A stretch of 64,000 nt of DNA from Deinococci bacterium (lineage in GTDB: Bacteria; Deinococcota; Deinococci; Deinococcales; Trueperaceae): positions 105,889 through 169,888 of the forward strand of contig JASBRS010000010.1 of the NCBI GenBank assembly GCA_030149325.1, written 5' to 3'. Made by a program: the position numbers and the translations under genes. Positions 33,900 to 44,000 of this stretch are shown here, one piece after another (the first letter of the stretch is position 1; each line of letters opens with the position of its first letter). The notes under the pieces were generated by a model, which did no database searches, was not told the DNA's origin, and saw nothing but the letters and a program-made list of their open reading frames with translations.

Positions 33900-34898
33900 G
33901 TGCAGTATCGCTATCTCGGATCGTCCGGTCTCCGCGTCTCGGCCCTGTCGTTCGGCGCCTGGGTCACGTTCGGCCAGCAGATCGGCGAGGACGCCGCCCT
34001 GGAGATGATGACGGCGGCCGTCGACGCGGGTGTGAACTTCTTCGACAACGCCGAGGTCTACGCCGCCGGCGCCGCCGAGACGATGATGGGCAACGTCATC
34101 AAGCGCGCCGGCTGGAAGCGCTCCGACCTGGTGCTGTCGACCAAGATCTACTGGGGTGGCGACGGCCCCAACGACCGCGGGCTCAGCCGCAAGCACATCG
34201 TCGAGGGCACGCACGCCGCTCTCGAGCGGCTCCAGACCGACTACGTCGACCTGGTGTTCTGCCATCGCCCCGACCGCTTCACCCCCATCGAGGAGACGGT
34301 GCGGGCCATGAACTACCTGATCGATCAGGGCATGGCCTTCTACTGGGGTACCAGCGAGTGGACGGCCGAGGAGATCCGCGAGGCCTACGAGGTGGCGCGG
34401 CGCGAGCACCTGATCCCGCCGACCATGGAGCAGCCGCAGTACAACATGCTGCACCGCGAGCGGGTCGAGCGCGAGTACGCCCGCCTGTACCAGGCGTTCA
34501 AGCTGGGCCTGACGGTGTGGAGTCCGCTGGCCAGCGGACTGCTCACGGGCAAGTACGACGACGGCGTCCCCGAGGGCACGCGTGTCAGCATGGAGGGCTA
34601 CGAGTTCCTCAAGCAGCGCCTGGAGTCGGAACGCGGCGCCCAGGAGCGCGCCACCGTGAAGGCGCTCAAGCCCATCGCCGACGACCTCGGCGTCAGCCGT
34701 GCGCAGCTCGCGCTGGCGTGGGCGCTCAAGAACCCCAACGTCAGCACCGTCATCACCGGCGCCTCGCGCGCCGAGCAGGTGCGCGAGAACATGAAGGCGC
34801 TCGACGTGGCCGAGCAGCTCACCGACGACGTCATGGCGAAGATCGAGGAGGTGCTGGGCAACCGCCCCGCGCCACTGGAGTCGTTCGGGCGCGACTGA
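33900..34898 (+). CDS. Aldo/keto reductase, voltage-gated K+ channel beta-subunit type
   Basis: 332 aa. The GTG start lies 9 nt after AAGGAGG. The family landmarks are in order: [23 protein letters not shown] N-terminus, [14 protein letters not shown] with the catalytic Tyr, [11 protein letters not shown] with the catalytic Lys, and [12 protein letters not shown] with the His. [10 protein letters not shown] and the C-terminal NADPH site ([20 protein letters not shown]) match the KCNAB/YghZ-like subgroup. It reduces aldehydes or ketones with NADPH; the physiological substrate is unknown. It is a single-gene unit ending in a strong hairpin. Confidence 0.92.
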   Translation: MQYRYLGSSGLRVSALSFGAWVTFGQQIGEDAALEMMTAAVDAGVNFFDNAEVYAAGAAETMMGNVIKRAGWKRSDLVLSTKIYWGGDGPNDRGLSRKHIVEGTHAALERLQTDYVDLVFCHRPDRFTPIEETVRAMNYLIDQGMAFYWGTSEWTAEEIREAYEVARREHLIPPTMEQPQYNMLHRERVEREYARLYQAFKLGLTVWSPLASGLLTGKYDDGVPEGTRVSMEGYEFLKQRLESERGAQERATVKALKPIADDLGVSRAQLALAWALKNPNVSTVITGASRAEQVRENMKALDVAEQLTDDVMAKIEEVLGNRPAPLESFGRD

Positions 34899-34938
34899 CG
34901 ACGGCGCCGCCCGCGCGGGCGGCCCGACCCCGAGCCAC

Positions 34939-34974
34939 GACCGGCCCGGCCGCTGCTACGCGGCCGGGCCGGTC
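34939..34974 (+). terminator. Hairpin after the aldo/keto reductase
   Basis: Perfect 14-bp stem GACCGGCCCGGCCG / CGGCCGGGCCGGTC with an 8-nt loop, about 40 nt past the stop. Confidence 0.7.
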
Positions 34975-35025
34975 GCTTGGAACCCGCCGGTCCCGTTCGA
35001 GCCGCCTCCGATCTGCGGGGCGGCG

Positions 35026-35211
35026 TCAGGCCATGCCGAACCGGCGTCGCGCGGGCCGGCCCCGGTGCCCCTGGGGACGCCGGGGGCGCCCCTGCCGGGG
35101 GCGGCGCGGTGCGGGCCGCGGGCGACGCACGAGGGCCAGGGCCGCTACCTCGCGGTCGCGGCTACGGATGAACTCGCGTGCCATGCGGTCGAACAGCAGA
35201 GGGCTCGTCAT
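35026..35211 (-). CDS. Small basic protein (61 aa), unknown
   Basis: ATG 35211 is preceded by an excellent GAGGAGGGA ribosome binding site 3 nt away. The first half ([20 protein letters not shown], then EVAALALV) has natural amphipathic-helix composition; the second half is Arg/Pro/Gly rich ([20 protein letters not shown]) and would be disordered and strongly basic, possibly binding nucleic acid. No family recognised. It lies 254 bp downstream of the lipoprotein gene on the same strand and could be its own unit. Confidence 0.5.
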   Translation of the reverse strand: MTSPLLFDRMAREFIRSRDREVAALALVRRPRPAPRRPRQGRPRRPQGHRGRPARRRFGMA

Positions 35212-35465
35212 GACTCCCTCCTCGCCCCGGGCGCGTGCCTCGCGCCTCGGAACCTGCGTCCGGATCCTGCGGGCGATCGTGGACCGGACGCCCCGCTCCG
35301 TCCCCAGCGGCCGGGCGTGGCCGGTCACCGGCGGCGTCACCGGAGGCGGGGGTGGATGGGGATGGGAGGGGACGGGGCAGGCTTCGGCGCCCCGCCTCAC
35401 CCTGAGGGTACGCCCCGAGCCGCCCGATGCGCCACGGTACAACGTCCCGCCCGCACGGCCGGGGA

Positions 35466-36815
35466 TCAGGGTGCCGTGGTGAACGCCGTCGCCTTCGACG
35501 ACGTGAACCAGGCCGGCTGATCCGGTCCCGAGACCCCGGTGGGGCCGGAGCCGCCACCGAGCAGGCCCTCGAGCTCGAGTTCCTTGGCGAAGGCGCCGGG
35601 GGCCGCTGCTGCAGCGTTCATCGACGTGAAGCTGCCGACGGTGCTCACCTGGAGCGTGTAGCTGGCGCCCGACGGGAGGGCGCGGTTGATGGCGGACAGG
35701 TCCGGCAGGGTCGTCGACGCGTCGGTCGTGACGATCGTGACGGTGGGTCCCGTCGTTCCGCTGGGAGCGAGCCGGAACAGGTAGATCGAACCGGCCAGGG
35801 CCGTGGCGCTGAGGGTCGTCCCCGGGCCCACGCCGACGGCGTTCGGGGCGGGAGCGATGGGCTGGGAGGGGGTGGGTAGCGCCAAGGTGGCCGACGCGTT
35901 CGGTGCCGTCACCGTGTCCCACGCCGCCGTGGAGTCCCCCGCCGAGCCGTCGCCGGCGCTCGCGATCAGACCGTAGCCGATCCCGCTCGCGACCGGCACC
36001 ATGGCGTTCGAGAAGGTGCCCGGGGGAACGAGGTTGACCGGCAAGCCCATCACCGTCCCGCCCGAGGCGGGGCCGATGCGGAGCACGACGCCGGCTCCGT
36101 TGAAGCTGAATCCGGGGGGCGCCGAGATCGACCCGCTCAGCGCGGCGGTGGCGACGGGCTGCGTGGGGACGGCGAGGCCCGTCAGGGCGTCCCCGTTGTG
36201 GAGCGTCACCGCGAGCGACCCGAAGCCGGTGTAGCTGGCGGGCTGATTATTGCTGTCCAGCACCACCCGGAGGGCGTAGAGCGTGGTCTGGAGGGGGTCG
36301 TCCGGTCCCCAGCGGATGGTGCCCGGACCGAAGCTGGTGGTGCCCGACTTGACCACCGCGCCTCCGAAGGCGACCGTGGTCCCGGCCGGGACCACGGCCC
36401 CGACCTCGTTGGTCTGGTAGGGAGCGGTCCCGATCGTCCCGCTGACGGTCGCCTGGAAGCCCGGCGTGAAGCTGAGGAGCTGGAGGGTCGGGTCGGGGCG
36501 CGTCAGGCCTTGGAAGATCCACACGTCGGTGCTGCTCTGGAAGCTCACGGTGACGTCGTAGGGCGTGGTGACGTCGTTCACCGTGAAGGTGCCGTCGGCC
36601 GCGGTGGCCGTGACCTTGCCGCCGACGAGGATGCTGGCGTTGGCGACGGGGTCGCCGAGGGTGATGACGCGGCCGTTCACCGAGATGACGGCGGGCGTCG
36701 CCGGACCGGAGCAGGACGCGAGCAGGAGGAGCGCCGAGAGGAGCGCCACGAGCGCAACGACGGTGCTCCGAGGGACGGGGGTCGGTGGGTGGGCCGGGTG
36801 TGGCTCGATGCGCAT
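35466..36815 (-). CDS. Lipoprotein with a carboxypeptidase-regulatory-like beta domain
   Basis: 449 aa. The start chosen is ATG 36815, with AGGAGGGA upstream. The signal peptide VVALVALLSALLLLASCSG ends in the lipobox LASC, so the mature protein should be lipid-anchored. The first extracellular domain (VNGRVITLGDPVANASILVGGKV...GTFTVNDVTTPYDVTV) matches the CarboxypepD_reg-like fold used in surface proteins. The remainder is Gly/Ser/Thr-rich beta sequence with no enzyme motif. Probably an envelope or surface structural protein; no operon partner is clear. Confidence 0.8.
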   Translation of the reverse strand: MRIEPHPAHPPTPVPRSTVVALVALLSALLLLASCSGPATPAVISVNGRVITLGDPVANASILVGGKVTATAADGTFTVNDVTTPYDVTVSFQSSTDVWIFQGLTRPDPTLQLLSFTPGFQATVSGTIGTAPYQTNEVGAVVPAGTTVAFGGAVVKSGTTSFGPGTIRWGPDDPLQTTLYALRVVLDSNNQPASYTGFGSLAVTLHNGDALTGLAVPTQPVATAALSGSISAPPGFSFNGAGVVLRIGPASGGTVMGLPVNLVPPGTFSNAMVPVASGIGYGLIASAGDGSAGDSTAAWDTVTAPNASATLALPTPSQPIAPAPNAVGVGPGTTLSATALAGSIYLFRLAPSGTTGPTVTIVTTDASTTLPDLSAINRALPSGASYTLQVSTVGSFTSMNAAAAAPGAFAKELELEGLLGGGSGPTGVSGPDQPAWFTSSKATAFTTAP

Positions 36816-37004
36816 GGCTTCCCTCCTAGGGAGCAAGGCCTCCCGCCGTGCTCCGGACCGAGGCGGCACGGCGGGCGGGCCAGGCGTCCCCTGCAGCCTG
36901 GCAGACCTGCGTCCAGTCAGCGTCTAGACGGGTTTCCGCCGCCGCACGGAGGGGCTGCGGGGGCGGTCCAGCGAGCGTCCAGCCGGCCGCCCGGTCGCGT
37001 GCGG

Positions 37005-38498
37005 CTACCAGCTCCGGAGCGCCTCCACCAGCAGCCGCACGCCGAACCCCGTCGCGCCGGCCGGGCGGTAGTCCTCGCTGCGGTCGTGCAGCACCATGCC
37101 GGCGATGTCGAGGTGCGCCCACGGGTAGGCCACGAACTCCTTCAGGAAGGCGGCCGAGGTGCCCACCCCGCCGTCGCGGCCGCCGCTGTTCTTGAGGTCG
37201 GCGATCTTGGAGTCGATGGTCCGGCGGTAGTCGTCGTAGAGCGGCAGGCGCCACAGGCGCTCGTGCGTGGCCTCGCCGGCCCGCTCGAGCCGCTGGCTGA
37301 GCCCGTCGTCGTTGGCGAACACCCCGGCCGCCACCCCCTTGCCCAGCGCCACCACGCACGAGCCGGTGAGGGTGGCGAGGTCGACGACGGCGTCGGGGTG
37401 GTAGCGCTGGGCGTAGGCCAGGGCGTCGGCCAACGCCAGCCGTCCCTCGGCGTCGGTGCTGAGGATCTCGATGCTGACGCCGTTGCTGGCGGTGATCACG
37501 TCGGAGGGGCGGTAGGCGGCGCCGTCGGGCATGTTCTCGACGCAGGGGCAGATCCCCACCAGGTGCAGCGGCAGGTCGAGGGCGGCGGCCGCCTCCATGG
37601 CGCCGAGCACCGCAGCCGCCCCGCCCATGTCGCTCTTCATGGGGACCATGCCGTCGCGCGTCTTGAGCGACAGCCCGCCGGAGTCGAAGGTCACGCCCTT
37701 GCCGATCAGCACCACGGTGGGCAGGTCGGGGACCTGGGCGTTGTGCTCGAGCACCACGAACGCCGGCTCCTTGCGGCTGCCCTGGGCCACCGCCAGGAAC
37801 GCGCCCATGCCGTGCTCCTGCGCCCAGGCGCGATCGCCGATCTCCACCGCGAGGCCGTGACGTTCGGCCAGGGCGCGTGCTTGCTCGGCCAGGTGCGCCG
37901 GGTCGGCGACGTTGGGCGGGCGGTTCACCAGGTCGCGCGCCAGCGCTACGCCGCCGGCCACCGCGCGGGCGGCGGTCGCCCCGCGGCGCACGGCCTCGAG
38001 CCGTTCCGGATCGGCCTCCACGACCCGCAGGCGCTCGAGCGTCGAGGGGGCGCGTTCGGGGTGCTTCCAGCCCTCGAAGCGGTAGGCGGCCAGCAGGGTG
38101 CCCTCCACCGTGGTCTGGGCGGCGCGCTCGGGCTCGAGCCCGCCGGCGCCGGCGCCGTGGACGACGGTGGCGAGGTCGGTCGCGCCCAGCTCGAGGGCGC
38201 GCCGAAGCGCCGCGGCCGCGGCCGTGCGCGCCGCCTCCTGCCCGAAGGAGGCGCGCGGTCCGAGGCCGGCCACGATCACGCGGCGCGCCGGCAGGGCGCC
38301 GCGCGTGTAGAGCACGGTGGTCTCGCCGAGCCGTCCGCGTGCGTCGCCGGCGGCCACCAGCTCGCGCAACGCGCCGTCGAGCGCGGCGTCGATCGCTCCG
38401 CTCGCCCCCTGGGGCTCGGGCGTGCTCTCGAAGAGGTTGACGACCAGGGCGTCGGTCTCGAGGCTGCGGACATCGGCTTCGACGATCTCGAGGTGCAT
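37005..38498 (-). CDS. pepA: Leucyl aminopeptidase (M17)
   Basis: 497 aa. ATG 38498 is chosen over an ATG 12 bp upstream because GGAGG lies inside that upstream codon run. The dinuclear-metal peptidase core is complete: VVLIGKGVTFDSGGLSLK (metal-binding Lys and Asp), MKSDMGGAAAVLGAM (Lys, Asp), and ILSTDAEGRLALADAL, which has STDAEGRL where most members have NTDAEGRL. VLATLTG-type VDLATLTGSC follows. The N-terminal domain begins with HLEIVEADVRSLETDALVVN. It is a cytosolic Mn/Zn enzyme that removes N-terminal residues during peptide turnover and in some bacteria also binds DNA. Divergent from selU. Confidence 0.95.
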   Translation of the reverse strand: MHLEIVEADVRSLETDALVVNLFESTPEPQGASGAIDAALDGALRELVAAGDARGRLGETTVLYTRGALPARRVIVAGLGPRASFGQEAARTAAAAALRRALELGATDLATVVHGAGAGGLEPERAAQTTVEGTLLAAYRFEGWKHPERAPSTLERLRVVEADPERLEAVRRGATAARAVAGGVALARDLVNRPPNVADPAHLAEQARALAERHGLAVEIGDRAWAQEHGMGAFLAVAQGSRKEPAFVVLEHNAQVPDLPTVVLIGKGVTFDSGGLSLKTRDGMVPMKSDMGGAAAVLGAMEAAAALDLPLHLVGICPCVENMPDGAAYRPSDVITASNGVSIEILSTDAEGRLALADALAYAQRYHPDAVVDLATLTGSCVVALGKGVAAGVFANDDGLSQRLERAGEATHERLWRLPLYDDYRRTIDSKIADLKNSGGRDGGVGTSAAFLKEFVAYPWAHLDIAGMVLHDRSEDYRPAGATGFGVRLLVEALRSW

Positions 38499-38594
38499 GG
38501 GGGCCTCCATCAGGCGGACGATACCGCGGCCGCCCGCCGGTGGTGGGGCCCGGCGCCCGTCGTCCGGCCTCGCGCGACGCCGCAGCCCGTCGCC

Positions 38595-38600
38595 TATCCT
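38595..38600 (+). promoter_or_regulatory. -10 box of the selU-selD operon
   Basis: TATCCT lies 8 nt before the ATG at 38609. The transcript would be leaderless or nearly so; no Shine-Dalgarno precedes the ATG. Confidence 0.5.
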
Positions 38601-38608
38601 GGGGCCCG

Positions 38609-39706
38609 ATGCAGATCCACCCAGCCGAGCTCTACCCGGCCGGTGCCGGCCGACCGGCGCGCGTCCTCATCGACGTGCGCTCGCCCGTCGAGGTGGCGCG
38701 CGGCGCCATGCCCGACAGCCATGCCCTGCCACTCATGAGCGACGAGGAGCGGCACCGGGTGGGCATCCGCTACAAGGAGGCGGGGCAGGAGGCGGCGCTG
38801 GCGCTCGGGCACGAGCTCGCCGGGCCGCACCTGCCGGGGCGCATCGAGGCGTGGCGCGCGGTGTGCGCCTCGGGGCCCGCCGCGGTCGCGTGCTGGCGCG
38901 GCGGGCTGCGCAGCGCGCTGGCGCTCGACTTCATCTCCCTCCCCGACGTCGTGCGGGTCGAGGGGGGCTACCGGGCGCTGCGGCGCCACGTGCTCGCCGA
39001 GCTCCCGGCGTCGCTCGCGCGCAAGCGCCTGGTGGTGCTGACCGGTCTGACCGGTTCCGGCAAGACCCGGCTGCTGCGGTCGCTGACCGCCGACCACGTG
39101 CAGGTGCTCGACCGGGAGGGCCTGGCGCGCCACCGCGGCAGCGCCTTCGGAGCCGAGGACGAACCCCAGCCCAGCCAGCAGACCTTCGAGAACGCCCTCG
39201 CCACCGAGGTGCTGCTCGACCCCGCGCGACACCTGGTGGTGGAGGACGAGTCGCGCTACGTGGGGCGCCGCACCCTGCTGGATCCGCTGATGGAGACGAT
39301 GCGGCACGCGCCCCTGGTGGTGCTGGAGGCCGACACCGAGGCCCGCGCGGCGAACCTCGTCGGCGAGTACGTGCTGGCGGCTGCCGAGCGCCACGGCGTG
39401 CGGGCCGCCCGGGAGCGGCTCGAGCGCGACACCCAGCGCATCCGCAAGCGCCTCGGCGGCGGCCGGACCGACCTCGTCACGGCCGAGCTCCGTGCCATCG
39501 AGGCGGCCGGCGCCTGGAGCGATCCCGCGGCGCATCTGGGCTGGGTGCGCGTGCTGCTCGAGCACTACTACGACCCGCTCTACCGCAAGGCCGTGGCGCG
39601 CCACGACCGGCCCGTGGCATTCCGCGGCGACGCCGCCGAGGTGCGAGCCTACCTGGCCGCCTTGCCGAACGAGCGGGTCCCCGAAGGAGTCGAACATGCC
39701 GGTTGA
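38609..39706 (+). CDS. selU: tRNA 2-selenouridine synthase (rhodanese + P-loop)
   Basis: 365 aa, matching E. coli SelU/MnmH (364 aa). The rhodanese domain at residues 1-130 opens with LIDVRSPVEVARGAMPDSHALP and contains Cys95 in the diagnostic CWRGGLRS. The C-terminal P-loop domain begins GLTGSGKTRLL (residues 146 on). It converts 5-substituted 2-thiouridine at the tRNA wobble base to 2-selenouridine through a geranylated intermediate, using selenophosphate. The selenophosphate synthetase gene overlaps its end by 11 bp, so substrate supply and use are encoded together. Confidence 0.95.
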   Translation: MQIHPAELYPAGAGRPARVLIDVRSPVEVARGAMPDSHALPLMSDEERHRVGIRYKEAGQEAALALGHELAGPHLPGRIEAWRAVCASGPAAVACWRGGLRSALALDFISLPDVVRVEGGYRALRRHVLAELPASLARKRLVVLTGLTGSGKTRLLRSLTADHVQVLDREGLARHRGSAFGAEDEPQPSQQTFENALATEVLLDPARHLVVEDESRYVGRRTLLDPLMETMRHAPLVVLEADTEARAANLVGEYVLAAAERHGVRAARERLERDTQRIRKRLGGGRTDLVTAELRAIEAAGAWSDPAAHLGWVRVLLEHYYDPLYRKAVARHDRPVAFRGDAAEVRAYLAALPNERVPEGVEHAG

Positions 39707-40748
39707 GTCCCCCTCGCCCGTCCGCCTCACACAAACCGTGAAGAAGGGCGGGTGCGCCGCGAAGATCGCCGCGGGCACGCTCAGCGAGCTGCTGCGCTCG
39801 CTGCCGCGGCAGAGCCATCCGGATCTGCTGGTCGGCAACGACCTCCTCGACGACGCCGCGGTGTGGCGGGTGTCGGACGAGGTGGCGATGATCCAGACGC
39901 TCGACTTCTTCACGCCCATCCTCGACGACCCCGCCGACTTCGGCGCCGTGGCGGCGGCCAACGCGCTGTCCGACGTCTTCGCCATGGGCGGGACCCCCAC
40001 CACGGCGCTGACCATCCTGGCCTACCCCCTCGGCGTCCTGCCCGACACGGTGCTGGGCGAGATGATGGCCGGTGCGACGGCCACCCTCAACGAGGCCGGC
40101 GCCCTGCTGGTGGGCGGCCACTCGATCGAGGACGACACCTTGAAGCTCGGCTTCAGCGTGACCGGGCTGGCCCATCCCGATCGCCTGTGGAGCAACGCCG
40201 GCGCTCGCCCCGGCGACGTCCTGCTGCTCACCAAGCCGCTGGGGACGGGGACGCTGGCGGGGGCGCGGAAGAACGACGAGATCGACGAGGCGACCTTCGC
40301 GCCGGCCGTCCTGTCGATGCGGCAGGTCAACCGACTCGACCTCGACGTTGACCTCCACGACGCCGTCCACGCGGCCACCGACGTCACCGGCTTCGGGGTG
40401 CTGGGTCACGCCCTGCACCTGGCCGAGGGCTCCGAGGTCACGCTGACGATCGACGGCGCCGCGCTGCCGCGGCTGCCGGGCGCTGCCGAGACGCTGGCCC
40501 GCGGCATCCTCACCAAGGCCCACACCACCAACACGCGCTACGTCGAGGCGCGCGTCGACGGCCGCGAGCGGGTCGACGACGTCACCTGGCTGACGGCCGT
40601 CGATCCCCAGACCAGCGGCGGGCTGCTGTTGAGCGTCGATCCCGGAGCGGTCGACGAGCTGCTGGCGGCGGTGCGCGGACGCTTCCCGTCGGCGGCCGCC
40701 ATCGGCCGCGTGACCGAGCGCGGCGAGCGGCCGCTCCGGCTGGCTTGA
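39696..40748 (+). CDS. selD: Selenide, water dikinase (selenophosphate synthetase)
   Basis: 350 aa. GAAGGAG precedes the ATG, which lies inside the end of selU. The active-site motif is VKKGGCAAKI with Cys20 at the position occupied by Cys17 or selenocysteine in other SelD proteins; no UGA is used. The N-terminal AIRS-type ATP site follows (LVGNDLLDDAAVW, DFFTPILDDPADFGAVAAAN). The C-terminal half has ATDVTGFGVLGHALHLAEGS and VDPQTSGGLLLSVDP. It makes selenophosphate from selenide and ATP. With only selU beside it and no selA/selB in the window, tRNA selenation is the only selenium use visible here. Confidence 0.95.
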   Translation: MPVESPSPVRLTQTVKKGGCAAKIAAGTLSELLRSLPRQSHPDLLVGNDLLDDAAVWRVSDEVAMIQTLDFFTPILDDPADFGAVAAANALSDVFAMGGTPTTALTILAYPLGVLPDTVLGEMMAGATATLNEAGALLVGGHSIEDDTLKLGFSVTGLAHPDRLWSNAGARPGDVLLLTKPLGTGTLAGARKNDEIDEATFAPAVLSMRQVNRLDLDVDLHDAVHAATDVTGFGVLGHALHLAEGSEVTLTIDGAALPRLPGAAETLARGILTKAHTTNTRYVEARVDGRERVDDVTWLTAVDPQTSGGLLLSVDPGAVDELLAAVRGRFPSAAAIGRVTERGERPLRLA

Positions 40749-40755
40749 GAGCGGC

Positions 40756-40947
40756 TCAGGCGTCGTCGGGGGGCCTGCGGCTGCGCAGCAGCAGGTAGTC
40801 GGTGAGGTCGTGCTCCGAGGTGAAGGTGACCTCGCGGCCCGCCGCGACGTCCCGCACCGACGCGCGCAGCGCCGGCTCCCCGCCCGACGACGGCTCGTAC
40901 CACACGCGGACCACGAACACGCTGGGCGCCGACCGGTCCCTGTCCAT
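40756..40947 (-). CDS. Small protein (63 aa), unknown, downstream of the SARP regulator
   Basis: ATG 40947 is preceded by GGGGAGG at a 5-nt spacing. The composition is that of a folded beta domain: VFVVRVWYEPSSGGEPALRA, then SVRDVAAGREVTFTSEHDLTDYLLL. Similar short proteins with an RVWYE...G.V.D...G....F..L..L..FL pattern recur in bacterial genomes, but I cannot name the family or function. It lies 108 bp downstream of the giant regulator gene on the same strand, and 7 bp from convergent selD. Confidence 0.7.
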   Translation of the reverse strand: MDRDRSAPSVFVVRVWYEPSSGGEPALRASVRDVAAGREVTFTSEHDLTDYLLLRSRRPPDDA

Positions 40948-41055
40948 GCGCGCCTCCCCTCGATCGCCACCTCCAGCCTGCCCGACCCGCGTCTAGCCCG
41001 CGTCTAGCCCCGGCGCACGGCGTCCCGCCCCGCCCCGATGGCCGCCGGGCAGGCG

Positions 41056-44000
41056 TCAGGGCCACACGTCGTCGTCGGCTGCGGCGGTGATCTCGCGGTT
41101 GAACTCCATCGCCAGGTAGGTGCTGCGCTCCGGCCCGTCGTCGAGGCCGGTCAGCTGCTCTCGGAGCCGCGCGGCGGCGTCGTCGAGGAGCGACCTGGCG
41201 TCATCTTCGCGCCCTGCGGCCCGCCGCACGCGGGCGGCGACCCACGCCACCTGCTGCGGGTGCAGCAGCTCGTGGTCGCGTCGAGCGAGCAGGCCGAGCA
41301 GCTCGTCGGCGACGCCGGCGGCCTCGTCGAGGCGGTCGGCGCCCAGGTAGGCGAGGGCAAGCTCGCACAACGCGTTCGCCATGCTGGCGTCGCGGCCCAG
41401 CCGCCGCTCGATGGCGGCGGCGCGAGCCAGGTGGTCGATGGCGTCATCGTGCGCCCCCAGGTGGCGCTCGGCGTCGCCGAGGTTGCTCAGCGCGCTCGCC
41501 ACCAGCAGCTCGTTCCCGGCGGCCTGGGAGAGCTCGAGTGCGCGCCGCGCCGCCTCGTGCGCCTCCCGGTGGCGCCCGTCGTACAGCAGCGCCGACGAGC
41601 CGTTCAGCACGCACAGCGTCTCCCCACGCAGGTCGCCGAGCCGCGCGAAGATCTCGGCCGCCGAGCGCAGCCGCTCCGCCGCCGCGGCGTGGTCCCCGAG
41701 GCGCAGGTCCAGGATGCTGCGGTTGAGGGCGACGGCCGCCAGCCCCTGGGGGCGTTCGAGCTCGCGGTAGAGCGACTCGGCCATGCGGTAGTGGGCGCGG
41801 GCCTCGGACAGCCGCGTGAGCCGGGCCAGGCTGGCCGCCCGGTAGTGGTGGCCGTCGGCCTCCAACGTGCGGTCGCCGCTGGCGACCGCCAGCCCCAGCA
41901 GGCGCTCGGTCAGCGCCAGCGCCTCCTCGTAGGCTTCGTGGCCGATGGCCGTCATCAGGCTCGCGCGCAGGGCGCCGGACATCAGCTCCGTCTGGCGGAG
42001 CGCTCCCGCGGCTTCGGCGGCGTCCAGGTGCTCGACGGCCCGATCGATGCGGCCACCGGCCAACGCCACCTGCGCGGCCAGGCAGGCGACCGTCACGCGC
42101 AACCGGGCGTCGTCGAGGGCGGCGGCGTGCTCGGCGGCCGCGGCCAGCTCGCGGTCGGCGCGGCCGGCGTCGCCGCGCGCGAGGGCGTGGTGCGCCCGCT
42201 GGAGGGCGACCCGCGCGAGCTGGTCGGGGCGCCCGCCGACCCGGGCGAGCTCGCCGAGGCGCTCGAGGAGACCGGCCTCGGCCTCGCGCTCCCCCAGGGC
42301 GCGGAGCAGCTCGAGCCGGCGGACCATCGCCTCGAAGGCGGCATCGCCGTCGGCCCGCGCCGCGGCCAGCGCGTCGATGGCGTCGAGCAGCCGGCGTTGC
42401 CGCTCGCGGTCGCCGTGGCGACCGGCCTGCTCCTCGCCCAGGCGCAGCAGGGCGAGCCGCACCTCCGGGTCGTGCGTCAGCTCCAGGCCGCGGTCGATCC
42501 AGCCACGGGCCTCGTCGCCCGCGCCCGCCTCGAGGGCCTCCTCGGCGGCGCTCAGCATGGCGCGGCCCGCGCGCTCCGGTTCGCCGCCGAGATCGTGATG
42601 GTGGGCGATCGCCGCGGCCGGAGCGCCACCGCGCGCGAGCGCGTGGGCGGTGCGGCGGTGGTGGTGCCGACGCGTGCCGGGGTCGATGCCGAGGTACACG
42701 GCCTCGCGCATGAGCTGGTGACGGAAGGCGTAGCTGCCCAGGCGTCGCTCGCGCACCAGGCGCGCATCGAGGAGCACGTCGAGTGCGTCGAGCACTTCGC
42801 GCTCGCTCCAGCCCAGGACGTCGCAGAGCGTCTCCAGGCGCAAGCCGTCCCCGGCCACAGCGGCGGCGCCCGCCACCGTGCGGGCCTCGGCGCCCAGCCG
42901 CGCCAGGCGAGCCGTGACGCGCTCGCGCACGCCGGCGGGGACCCGTTCCGCCCACGCCGACGCCCCCGCGCCCGACGGCGCGTCGGGAGCCGACGGCGCG
43001 TTCCCGCGCACCGCCGCCTCGTGGATGAGCTCGTGGATCAACAAGGGGTTGCCGGCGCTCAGGGCGCGCAGCGTCGGTGCGTCGTCGGGGCGGAGCGGCG
43101 CCTCCGCGCGCAGCCCGGACAGGGCGGCGGCGACCTCGTCCTCCGTCAGCCCGGGGAGCGCCAGCGCCTGGACCCGTCCGTCCTCGGCGAGGCGGCGGCG
43201 CAGCGAGTGCAGCGGGTGGTCGGGGGCCAGGGGGTCGTCGCGGTAGCTGGCGACGATCAACAGCGGCGCGTCGGCGGCCCGGCGGGCGAGGTGCTCGAGC
43301 AGGGCCAGGCTGGCCTCGCCGGCGGCGTGCACGTCCTCGACCACCAGCAGCAGCGGCCGTGCGCCGGCCAGACCGGTGAGCGCGCGCGTCACGGCGTGGA
43401 ACAGCCGCGCCCGCTCCGCCTCCGGGGGCAGCTCCGGGAGCTCCGCTCCGCTGCCCGCAGGATCGACGTGCCCGAACAGCGCGCCGGCCAGGGCGCGGCG
43501 CTGGACGTCGTGGCCGACGTGGACGGCCGTCAACAGCGGGGCGACCGGGCGCAGCGCGTCGGCCAGCGCCTCGTACGGGCGCGCCTCGGGCTCGGAGGTA
43601 GCCCCGACGAGGGCGCGGCCGTCGTCGGCCACCGCTCGATCGGCGAGGCGCCGGAGCAGCCGCGTCTTGCCGATTCCGGCCGGGCCGCCGACCAACGCGA
43701 ACGAGCCGTGACCGCTCCGGGCCCGCTCCCACAGCCCGACGAGTGCGGCGAGCTCGGCGCGGCGGCCGACGAACGGCAGCTCGTCCGGCCCCGCCGGCGC
43801 CGCGTTCGGAGCGGGCGGCAGGGGGACCTCCCGCACCATCGCCTGGAACAGCTCCTGGGTCTCGCGCATCGGTCCGACGCCGAGCTCCTCGGCCAGCCCC
43901 GTCGCGAACCGTTCGAAGGCGGTCAGGGCCCCGGCGCGATCGCCGCTGGCGAAGCGCAGCCGCATCGTCATCCGCACGGCGTCCTCGCGGAACGGCTCGG

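Noticed and set aside
35040..35520. Plus-strand frames in the gap after the aldo/keto reductase
   Set aside because: No ribosome binding sites and shadow-like composition; the minus-strand 61-codon frame has the better start signal.
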